19,410 nucleotides of DNA, taken from assembly GCA_003543035.1 (NCBI GenBank), contig DPJL01000326.1, positions 1 through 19,410 of the forward strand. The letters run 5' to 3'. The notes under the pieces are model-generated. The model searched no databases, was not told the DNA's origin, and was given only the letters and a program-made list of their open reading frames with translations. The DNA is from Micromonosporaceae bacterium. Its GTDB lineage: Bacteria; Actinomycetota; Actinomycetes; Mycobacteriales; Micromonosporaceae. Shown one piece after another: positions 6,976 through 13,523 of this stretch; position 1 is the stretch's first letter, and every line of letters begins with the position of its first letter. A program made the position numbers and the translations under genes.

Positions 6976-7416
6976 CTACCCGAGTCCGTTTTCCACGCCG
7001 TATAGCTCGGCCACGCCGACAGTGACGATCTTTACTCCGGCTGCCGGGCCTTCGCTGAGCACGACCCGATCCGCGGCGATGTTGTCCACCACGACGCGGT
7101 GCCTGAGGAACACCCGCTCCTGCGGGTTCGTGTAGACCCAGGTGGCACCGGTTGGGTCATAGATCAGGGCGGCGTAGGGCACCATCTTGGCCGTCTTGTC
7201 GGCCACCTTCTCCTCGGTCACGTCCGCGATCTGAATGCCGAGGCGGGAAGCGGCTTTGGCGGTCAGGATGATCCGCTTGAGATCCGATCCCTCGACCCTT
7301 TCCACCCGGGCGGGCGGTTCTTCGTCCGCGGCGATGCTTGGCAAGTCCACGCCGCGCGTCGCGAGCCAGATCAGTCCGAGCGCACCCACCGCAACAGCCC
7401 ATCGCCAGCGCCTCAT
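6976..7416 (-). CDS. Short RND adaptor-like protein (reduced membrane fusion protein)
   Basis: A 146-aa protein between the two RND pumps. Residues about 5-22 (RWAVAVGALGLIWLATRG) form a signal anchor. The rest resembles part of a CusB/HlyD-type periplasmic adaptor: a segment with IILTAKAASRLGIQIADVTEE, then MVPYAALIYDPTGATWVYTN, then a final strand-rich part ending VVTVG-like (KIVTVGVAELYGVENGLG), which in full adaptors is the membrane-proximal domain. The lipoyl domains and the alpha-helical hairpin that reaches an outer-membrane channel are absent, because typical adaptors have 350-450 residues. The start is the ATG at 7416, with GGAGG 8 bases upstream. This ATG overlaps the stop of the upstream pump as ATGA, indicating coupled translation. 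An upstream in-frame ATG at 7431 is less likely, since it overlaps the ribosome binding site. No frameshift is visible, so the short form looks like the intended product. Confidence 0.8.
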   Translation of the reverse strand: MRRWRWAVAVGALGLIWLATRGVDLPSIAADEEPPARVERVEGSDLKRIILTAKAASRLGIQIADVTEEKVADKTAKMVPYAALIYDPTGATWVYTNPQERVFLRHRVVVDNIAADRVVLSEGPAAGVKIVTVGVAELYGVENGLG

Positions 7417-10400
7417 GCCTTGAGCCTCCATCGGGAGTAAAAGGTCGGGACTACCACCAGGCTGAATAGAGCCGATGTGATCAGGCCACCGATCAGAAAC
7501 AACGCGACCGGCCGGACCACTTCGAAGCCGGGTGCCCGCCAGACCACGAGCAGAATCAGAGCCGCCACGGTCGCGAGGGTGGTCGCCAGCACCGGGCCGA
7601 GCCGCTCAGCGGCGGCTCTGACGAACCCGGTCACCTCTCCCGCATCGGGTTCTTGCAACCGTTGTACGGCAAGGACCATCCAGCGGGTGGCCACCCCGAG
7701 CCCGCCCACGACACCCGCGAGCATGCCGAAGGAGTAGGCCCCACCCCCCAGTACCGCGGCTACCACACCGCCGGCGACGGCACCCGGCAGCAGCAACATG
7801 ATCGTCAACGCCGTGGACCAGCTTCGCAGCACTGCCTGCAGCAGCAGGAATATCGCTATCACCGAGGCCGCGATGTGGATGATGGTGGCGATGTTCTCCT
7901 GGTCCCGGGTGGGTTCGTCGAACACCTCGGCATGATGCTCGCTTGGGAAGTCAATCTTCTTGACCCGCTCCCGCACGTCCTGATCGACCTTGGCGGAGCG
8001 AACACCGGGGGAGACATCGGCGAGCACATCGATGTACCGGTTGACCGCCTCATGGCGGATGATCGACGGACTGCCGACCACCTCCACCCTGGCGACGTCA
8101 CTGAGTCGCACCTGCTGACCGCTGGGGGTGTCGACGAGGAGATTTTGGATGGTGGTGAGATTCTCCCGGTGTACCGGCGCCCCCACGACGAGGACGTCGA
8201 AGACCTTCTGTTCTTCGAAGAGGTTTCCCACCTCGATACCGGAGATCATGGCCGAGGTTGCCCGGCGCACGTCGCCGGGCTTCACGCCATAGCGTTGGGC
8301 TGCGGCGAGATCGACCTCGATCTTCACGGTCGGTGTCTGGACCTGCTCGTCGGTCCGCGCATTGGTGATCCCCCGCGTGTCCGTCATGGCTTGCCGGATC
8401 TCGGCCGCCTTCTCTTGTAGGACAGTCTGATTGGAGCCATAGATCCTGACCCCGATCGCTGCGGGCGAGGTCATGAATAACGAGGAGGTCAGCTCGTCCA
8501 GATTGGACAGCACCTCGGTCCGCATCCCTGGATATCCTGCCGCGGCCGCCCGAATGGCGGTCAGCGTCGCGTCATAGTTCGCTTTGGAGTCCAGGCTGAT
8601 CAGGATTTTGCCGGTTTCCACATCGGTCACCTGATCAGAGGTGACCGCGCGACCCATATGGGCCGTAACGTTCCGGACCCCGGGGATGGTGATCAGCTCC
8701 TGCTCGAGGCGCCCAGTGACGCGCACGATCTCGGTGCGCGAGGTGCCCGGCGGCGCCACCCAACTGATCACCAAGTTGCGATCTTTGATGGCCGGTAGGG
8801 TAGGCCACCCGGACGGCCAGACCAGAGCCGCGAAGCCGATCAACAGGGCAAGGCCGGTGACCGCATAGAGCTTCACCGGCCGGTGGATGAGGCCGGCGAG
8901 GAGGGCTTCATAGCGGTGCCGCAACCAATCGGAGCCGGCCGCTTCCGGCCGCCGGCCGGTGGTCATCACCACCGCGAGGGCCGGGCCCAGAGTCAAAGCC
9001 ACCAGGGTGGATGCCAGCACGGCGGCCAGATAGGACAGACCCAGCGTCCGGAACAGTGCCCGCGCGGGTCCTTCGACGAGCAGCAGCGGACCCGCCACAC
9101 AGACGATCGCCGCGGTGGCGAACATCAGCGGTCCACGGATCCTGAGCACCGCTTCGGTAACGGCTTGGGCCGCGGTGGGCCGATCCTGACCGCGGGCAAT
9201 CGCGTCGACGGTGACAACCGCGTCGTCGATGATCACGCCGAGGGCGATCACGAGCCCGGTCAGGACCACGACATTGAAGGTCGCGCCCAGCCAGTGCAGG
9301 ACCAGCAGGGCCGTGAGCATCGAGGCCACGACCGTGATCACACTCACGATCGTGCTGCGCCAGCCTCGAAAGGTCAGGCCGAAGACGAGAAATAGCAGCA
9401 CTACGGCCAGCAACGCGGCAAAGCCGAGGTTGCCGAGTGCGGTCTCGATAAAGGAGGCCGGCCGGAATGCGGTGGTGTCCACTTCGACGCCGGTCAGCCC
9501 GGGCCGCATGGCCTGCATGGCGGCCTCTACTTCCTCGGTGACCGCGGTGGTGCTCGTGTTCGGGAACTTCTCGATCACCAGGGCAAGGCCGCGGCCACCG
9601 GCCACCAGGGCGTCGCCGATCAACGGCTGGTGGTCCTCGACCACCTCGGCCACGTCCCCCAATCGGACGATCTTTCCGTCGGCGGTCTGCAGGACCACCT
9701 TCGCGAGATCCTCCGGCGACGAGATCGGCAGCACATGCCTGAGCCCGAGCCGCTGGTTGGGCGCGTCGATGAAACCACCGCTGCCAGGGGTCGAAGCCTC
9801 CACATAGGTCAGTGGCGATACCCAGAGGGCGTTGGCCGCGGCGCGGACCACCTGATTGAGGGTGACTCCCTGCTGCTGCAACCGTTCCGGGGTGATCTGC
9901 ACCTGCAGCTGCCGCTCACGCTGACCCCAGATGGCCACGTTGGCGACCCCCGGCACTCCCATCAGGCGTGGCCTGATGTTCCAGCGGGCGAGCACCGACA
10001 GCTCGATCGGGGAGAGGGTGGTCGAGGACAGCTCGACCACCATGAGCCGGTTGGAGGAGGAGACCGGCTGGAGCATCACCGGCGGCTTCGTGACTTTGGG
10101 CAGGATGTGGGCGTGGGTGAGCCGTTCGGCGACCATCTGACGGGCGTCGAGGACATCGGTGCCCGGCTCGAAAAGCAGCTCAATGGAGGAGAGCCCGTTC
10201 ATCGATTCGGAGCGGATCTCCTGTAGCCAGGCCACTCCGTTGAGCAGGTTCTGTTCCAGCGGGACGGTGACCAGCTGCTCGACCTCGGCCGCGGACAGGC
10301 CCAGGGCCTCGGTCTGTACATTCACGACAGTGGACGCGAGCTCAGGCAGCACATCCACGCTGGCATCCCGTAACTGCGCGACTCCCACCAGCGCCAGCGC

Positions 10401-10472
10401 CACCGCGACTCCGACCAGCAAGGTCCAGAACCTCTGACTCGTGGTCACCAGCCAGCGCATATCCAATATCAT
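7413..10472 (-). CDS. RND-family efflux transporter, divergent CusA/CzcA-like permease (upstream pump)
   Basis: A 1019-aa RND permease, first gene of the three-gene operon. Colinear with the downstream pump: VDVLPELASTVVNVQT (39-54), GVANVAIWGQRERQ (175-188), FRPASFIETAL before TM2, TM4 GLVIALGVIIDDAVVTVDAI (Asp416/Asp417), YGVKPGDVRRATSAM in the second loop, and a C-terminal EVVRPVALFLIGGLITSALFSL. It departs from its neighbour in two places usually conserved: the TM4 ...ENI is ...DAI, and the TM10 ARNGI motif reads TRWMV (Arg930, Trp931), losing the Asn. This suggests that the two pumps are not interchangeable and may work as a pair. The start is uncertain: ATG at 10472 or ATG at 10460, neither with a good ribosome binding site. 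The end overlaps the mini-adaptor start. Substrate unknown. Confidence 0.88.
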   Translation of the reverse strand: MILDMRWLVTTSQRFWTLLVGVAVALALVGVAQLRDASVDVLPELASTVVNVQTEALGLSAAEVEQLVTVPLEQNLLNGVAWLQEIRSESMNGLSSIELLFEPGTDVLDARQMVAERLTHAHILPKVTKPPVMLQPVSSSNRLMVVELSSTTLSPIELSVLARWNIRPRLMGVPGVANVAIWGQRERQLQVQITPERLQQQGVTLNQVVRAAANALWVSPLTYVEASTPGSGGFIDAPNQRLGLRHVLPISSPEDLAKVVLQTADGKIVRLGDVAEVVEDHQPLIGDALVAGGRGLALVIEKFPNTSTTAVTEEVEAAMQAMRPGLTGVEVDTTAFRPASFIETALGNLGFAALLAVVLLFLVFGLTFRGWRSTIVSVITVVASMLTALLVLHWLGATFNVVVLTGLVIALGVIIDDAVVTVDAIARGQDRPTAAQAVTEAVLRIRGPLMFATAAIVCVAGPLLLVEGPARALFRTLGLSYLAAVLASTLVALTLGPALAVVMTTGRRPEAAGSDWLRHRYEALLAGLIHRPVKLYAVTGLALLIGFAALVWPSGWPTLPAIKDRNLVISWVAPPGTSRTEIVRVTGRLEQELITIPGVRNVTAHMGRAVTSDQVTDVETGKILISLDSKANYDATLTAIRAAAAGYPGMRTEVLSNLDELTSSLFMTSPAAIGVRIYGSNQTVLQEKAAEIRQAMTDTRGITNARTDEQVQTPTVKIEVDLAAAQRYGVKPGDVRRATSAMISGIEVGNLFEEQKVFDVLVVGAPVHRENLTTIQNLLVDTPSGQQVRLSDVARVEVVGSPSIIRHEAVNRYIDVLADVSPGVRSAKVDQDVRERVKKIDFPSEHHAEVFDEPTRDQENIATIIHIAASVIAIFLLLQAVLRSWSTALTIMLLLPGAVAGGVVAAVLGGGAYSFGMLAGVVGGLGVATRWMVLAVQRLQEPDAGEVTGFVRAAAERLGPVLATTLATVAALILLVVWRAPGFEVVRPVALFLIGGLITSALFSLVVVPTFYSRWRLKA

Positions 10473-10482
10473 GCTATATCGG
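10463..10482. promoter_or_regulatory. Imperfect AT-rich dyad over the RND operon start
   Basis: CCAATATCATGCTATATCGG is an inverted repeat with 7-base arms (CCAATAT and ATATCGG, one mismatch) and a 6-base centre. It covers the first possible start codon of the upstream pump. AT-rich dyads are uncommon in this GC-rich sequence and are a usual binding-site form for ArsR/SmtB or MerR-type sensors. No regulator gene lies next to the operon, so an operator role is inference. Confidence 0.35.
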
Positions 10483-10539
10483 ACGAACGCTCCGGCGGTG
10501 TTGACCTTCCGACACCGGCAGTTTGAATCGGGTACCCGT

Positions 10540-10566
10540 CAAAAAAGAGGCCCCGAAGGACCTCTT
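10540..10566 (-). terminator. Intrinsic terminator after tRNA-Leu
   Basis: On the minus strand an 8-bp stem (AGAGGTCC with GGGCCTCT, one T-G pair) closes a TTCG tetraloop and is followed by a run of T (plus-strand A at 10541-10546). It begins only 2 bases after the tRNA 3' end, so it terminates the tRNA transcript. Confidence 0.88.
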
Positions 10567-10567
10567 C

Positions 10568-10653
10568 TGGTGGGGAAGGAGGGAGTTGAACCCTCACGCC
10601 CTTTCGGGCACACGGACCTGAACCGTGCGCGTCTGCCATTCCGCCACTTCCCC
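10568..10653 (-). tRNA. tRNA-Leu, anticodon CAG
   Basis: Read on the minus strand, the 5' end GGGGAAG pairs with CTTCCCC before discriminator A and an encoded CCA (plus-strand 10568-10570). The D-arm is TGGCGGAATGGCAGACGC-like. The anticodon stem is CACGG/CCGTG with loop TTCAGGT, giving anticodon CAG for CUG leucine codons. A long variable arm (TGCCCGAAAGGGCG) is typical of class II Leu tRNAs. The T-arm is GAGGG-TTCAACT-CCCTC. Length with CCA is 86 nt. It lies immediately upstream of, and opposite to, the fhaA-pknB operon. Confidence 0.96.
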
Positions 10654-10903
10654 GTGGCTTGTTCCTTCGCCGCGGGGAAGCATAAACGCTGTCCCAAGGG
10701 CGCGCTGTGACTGTTCATCAACAGCTGGCACAGCTTACGCTATGCCCGATACCTGCCGCCAATTGCGGGGCGGTCGGCTGGAGAACGTTAGCACGTAGGT
10801 CATAGCTGGTGAGTGTGTCCTCCACTGCATGCGGGGGGCTTGGCGCAGACGCGGGGTGTTGAGGGCAGATAGCATCATGTCCTCGGAACCCGAGGAGGAG
10901 CCG
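10654..10903. other. Intergenic region between tRNA-Leu and fhaA
   Basis: This 250-bp gap separates two divergent transcription units and must hold promoters for both. For the tRNA, TATGCT on the minus strand (plus 10679-10684) is a possible -10 about 25 bases before the tRNA 5' end. For fhaA, TAGCAT at 10870-10875 matches TANNNT. I see no matching -35 for either, so both are weak calls. An ATG at 10877 in frame with fhaA also exists but is not the preferred start. No other gene or RNA is evident. Confidence 0.4.
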
Positions 10904-11662
10904 GTGAGCGTGTTGCAACGCTTTGAGAAACGCCTGGAAGGCCTAGTCGAAGGCGCCTTTGCCAAGGTGTTCAAGGGTGTCGTGCACCCTGTGGAGATCC
11001 TGAACGCCATGCAGCGGGAGGCTGAGGCTCACAAGGCCATCCTGGTCGGTGGGCGGACGCTGGTGCCTAACCGCTATGTGATCGATCTCTCACCCTATGA
11101 TCACAGTCGGCTTGCGCCGTATGCCGCGGCGCTGGCTCAAGAGCTGGCGCAGTCGCAGGCTGAGTTCATCGGTGAGCAGGCATGGACGGTCTACGGCGAC
11201 GTGATCGTTGAAATCGAGCGTGGTGACGGGCTGGACACCGGCATGTTCCGCGTCTCGGCGGAGGTCTATACGGCCGATCAGCCGCAGCAGCCGCCGCACT
11301 ACGACCAGCCACCCGCCTACCCGCCACAGTCCTATGCGCAGCCAGGACCGCCACCGCCACCGCCGGCACAGGGAGGCTCACGCAACGTGCGCCTCGTGTC
11401 CGGTGACGGCCGGACCTATCCGCTCGCCATCGGCCAGACCGTGATCGGCCGCGGCGATCAGGCAAACATGCGACTGCCCGACGTGGGGATCTCACGCCGG
11501 CACGCCAGGCTGGATTTCGATGGGGCTCAGGTGATCCTGACCGACCTCGGCTCCACCAACGGAACGATGGTGAACGGCCAGCGTGTCTCCGCGGTCGCCC
11601 TGAACCCGGGCGACATGATCCAACTCGGGACGACGACGCTGACGTTCCGAGTGGACGGCTGA
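10904..11662 (+). CDS. fhaA: FhaA, DUF3662 and FHA domain protein
   Basis: A 252-aa protein that reads phosphothreonine marks left by PknA and PknB. In mycobacteria, FhaA binds the phosphorylated pseudokinase region of MviN and restrains peptidoglycan synthesis. The N-terminal domain (residues 1-122) begins MSVLQRFEKRLEGLVEGAFAKVFKG, the hallmark of DUF3662 in this protein. A Pro/Gln/Tyr-rich linker covers about 125-158. The C-terminal FHA domain (160-252) has its conserved positions GRG (182-184), SRRH (197-200) and GSTNGT (216-221). The GTG at 10904 is chosen because it gives the family N-terminus and has GAGGAGGAG immediately upstream. A longer form from 10829 or 10877 would add residues with no family similarity. 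It is the first gene of the operon, followed 6 bases later by fhaB. The linker is much shorter than in the mycobacterial protein. Confidence 0.95.
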   Translation: MSVLQRFEKRLEGLVEGAFAKVFKGVVHPVEILNAMQREAEAHKAILVGGRTLVPNRYVIDLSPYDHSRLAPYAAALAQELAQSQAEFIGEQAWTVYGDVIVEIERGDGLDTGMFRVSAEVYTADQPQQPPHYDQPPAYPPQSYAQPGPPPPPPAQGGSRNVRLVSGDGRTYPLAIGQTVIGRGDQANMRLPDVGISRRHARLDFDGAQVILTDLGSTNGTMVNGQRVSAVALNPGDMIQLGTTTLTFRVDG

Positions 11663-11668
11663 CAGCCC

Positions 11669-12151
11669 TTGCCCGAAATCGTTCTCGCCGCTGCCCGGTT
11701 CGGATTTCTCGTACTACTGTGGATCTTTGTGTTCACGGTGGTGGGAGTTATCCGCCGGGACCTGTTCACCGGCTCGCGCGCGGGCCGGTTGGTCGCCACT
11801 CCCCGCGGGGTGAATGTGGTGGCGGGAAGTGCCCGGCCGGCCAAGGTAAAAAAGGGCCGGGCGGCTCACCAGTTGATAGTGACAGCGGGGGCGCTGGCGG
11901 GCACAAAGATCACGTTGGGCGAGGCGCCCATCACGATCGGCAGAGCAGAGGACTCCACCCTCGTCATCACCGATGACTACGCATCCGCGCGGCACGCGAG
12001 GCTCGTGCCGCGCGACGGGCAATGGGTGCTGGAAGACCTCGGCTCCACCAACGGTACGTATCTGGACCGCTCCAAGGTCAGCGGTCCGACTCCCGTCCCC
12101 CTCGGCGTGCCGATCCGCATCGGCCGCACTTCACTCGAGTTACGGCCATGA
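11669..12151 (+). CDS. fhaB: FhaB (FipA), membrane-anchored FHA domain protein
   Basis: A 160-aa protein with one N-terminal membrane segment (residues 4-27, rich in Leu, Val and Phe) and a cytosolic FHA domain at about 66-160. The domain keeps IGR (90-92), SARH (106-109) and GSTNGT (125-130), the phosphothreonine-binding loops. In mycobacteria the homologue FipA links kinase signalling to the division proteins FtsZ and FtsQ. The start is a TTG at 11669. It gives the expected family opening (MPEI... followed directly by the membrane segment) and lies 6 bases after the fhaA stop, but has no strong ribosome binding site, so coupling to fhaA translation is likely. The stop overlaps the pstP start as ATGA. 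Confidence 0.93.
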   Translation: MPEIVLAAARFGFLVLLWIFVFTVVGVIRRDLFTGSRAGRLVATPRGVNVVAGSARPAKVKKGRAAHQLIVTAGALAGTKITLGEAPITIGRAEDSTLVITDDYASARHARLVPRDGQWVLEDLGSTNGTYLDRSKVSGPTPVPLGVPIRIGRTSLELRP

Positions 12152-13500
12152 CACTGACTCTGCGCTACGCGGCCCGAAGCGACCGCGGTCTTATCCGGGA
12201 AGGCAATCAGGATTCGGTGTATGCCGGTCCGCGCCTCCTGGCAGTTGCCGACGGCATGGGCGGGATGGCTGCGGGTGACGTCGCCAGCAACATCGTCATC
12301 TCGGCAATAGCCCCGCTGGACGAAGATGTCGCCCCGGACAACCTCATCGACGCCTGGCGAGCCGCTGTGGCAGCTGCGAATCAGCAGCTTCGCGACACTG
12401 TGGACGCCAACCCCCGGCTCGATGGCATGGGCTCAACCCTGACCGGCATGCTTTTTTCGGGTACCAGGATGGGCCTGGCCCACATTGGAGACTCCCGGGC
12501 CTACATGCTGCGCGACGGTGAGTTCACCCAGATCACCAAGGACGACACCTACGTGCAGATCCTGGTCGACGAGGGCCGGATCACCGCGGAAGAGGCGACT
12601 GTCCACCCGCAACGATCGCTGATCACCAAGGCGATGGACGGGCGCGACGCCGAGCCGGAGTATTCGGTGCGTCAGGTGCTCCCCGGCGACCGGTACCTGA
12701 TCTGCTCGGACGGTCTGTCCAGTGTGGTCAGTGCCGACACGATCGCCCAGACTTTGCGGGAATACGTTGACCCGCAGCAGTGCGTAGACAGGTTGCTGGC
12801 GCTCGCTTTGCGCGGCGGCGGCCCGGACAACATCACCATCATCGTCTCCGACGCCACCGACGACGACATCGTCGAGCAGGCACCTTTGGTGGGTGGCGCC
12901 GCGAGCCGTGACCGCGGCGAGAACGCGTCCGCCGACGCGGAGTCGCACCCGGCCGCAAGGGCTTCCGCGTTGACGCCGCCTCGCCCGGCCGGGCCCGAGA
13001 CGGCTGCCCCCGCAGAAGAGAGCCGTAAGCCGGATCGGCATCCGGTCCGCGCCGCGGTCATCATGACGATCCTGGTCGCCGTGCTCGGTGGTGGCGTTTG
13101 GTTCCTGTGGAATTGGAGCCAATCCCAGTACTACATCGGGGCGACCGAGGCCGGTCAGGTGGCGATCTTCAGTGGGGTGCCCGGGCAGCTGGCCGGGTTC
13201 AGCCTCTCCGAGGTGCAAGAGGTCAGCCAGGTGCGGCTGGATCAGCTCACCACCGTGGCGCAGGAGAAGGTGCGCAAGGGCATCCTGACCGACAGCCTTC
13301 CCGACGCGCGAGCGCGTTTGAACGACCTGGTTCGTGATGACCCGGCAAATGTGAACCTGTTGCCGCGTTGCCCGACGCCGACACCCGTAGTCACGCCGTC
13401 CGTGGACCCGAGTCCGACCGCGACGCCGGAGGCAACACCGACTGCTCAGGCCACTGAGCCCGCGGTGGTGCCCACTCCGGTGCCGTGCCGGTCCAATTAG
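12148..13500 (+). CDS. pstP: PstP, membrane-anchored PP2C Ser/Thr phosphatase
   Basis: A 450-aa metal-dependent phosphatase that removes phosphates from PknA, PknB and their substrates. The catalytic PP2C domain (residues about 5-237) shows all motifs: REGNQDS (17-23), VADGMGG with Asp35, GMGSTLTG (93-100), AHIGDSRAY (111-119), CSDGLSS with Asp188, and GGGPDNIT with Asp227; these aspartates bind the catalytic Mn/Mg ions. A charged Pro-rich linker precedes the single membrane segment (about 301-322). The external part (323-450) has the compact domain beginning QYYIGATEAGQVAIFSGV, then a Pro/Thr-rich tail with repeated PTP and TPT units flanked by two Cys. The ATG overlaps the fhaB stop (ATGA). 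The external tail is longer than I would expect of a minimal PstP and may contact the wall. Confidence 0.96.
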   Translation: MTLTLRYAARSDRGLIREGNQDSVYAGPRLLAVADGMGGMAAGDVASNIVISAIAPLDEDVAPDNLIDAWRAAVAAANQQLRDTVDANPRLDGMGSTLTGMLFSGTRMGLAHIGDSRAYMLRDGEFTQITKDDTYVQILVDEGRITAEEATVHPQRSLITKAMDGRDAEPEYSVRQVLPGDRYLICSDGLSSVVSADTIAQTLREYVDPQQCVDRLLALALRGGGPDNITIIVSDATDDDIVEQAPLVGGAASRDRGENASADAESHPAARASALTPPRPAGPETAAPAEESRKPDRHPVRAAVIMTILVAVLGGGVWFLWNWSQSQYYIGATEAGQVAIFSGVPGQLAGFSLSEVQEVSQVRLDQLTTVAQEKVRKGILTDSLPDARARLNDLVRDDPANVNLLPRCPTPTPVVTPSVDPSPTATPEATPTAQATEPAVVPTPVPCRSN

Positions 13501-13501
13501 G

Positions 13502-13516
13502 TCACCGGAGAGGTGA
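13502..13516 (+). promoter_or_regulatory. Small hairpin holding the rodA ribosome binding site
   Basis: TCACC (13502-13506) and GGTGA (13512-13516) form a 5-bp stem around GGAGA. The likely ribosome binding site GGAGAGG (13507-13513) sits in the loop and the start of the 3' arm, 10 bases before the GTG at 13524. This is the widest gap (23 bases) within the operon after the fhaA start, so local control of rodA translation is possible, but the stem is short. Confidence 0.25.
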
Positions 13517-13523
13517 ATAAGTA

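Noticed and set aside
6976..7431. The short adaptor as a pseudogene fragment
   Set aside because: It has a clean start with ribosome binding site, its own membrane anchor, an intact frame and tight coupling to both pumps, which fits a functional short protein better than decay.
7413..10472. The two RND genes as a recent tandem duplication
   Set aside because: They are colinear, but their protein sequences differ widely, including at membrane motifs, so any duplication is old.
10441..10710. Plus-strand open frame of 89 codons across the tRNA-Leu gene
   Set aside because: It covers the complement of the tRNA and its terminator. Such phrases as KEGVEPSRPFGHTDLN are a familiar false translation of antisense tRNA-Leu.
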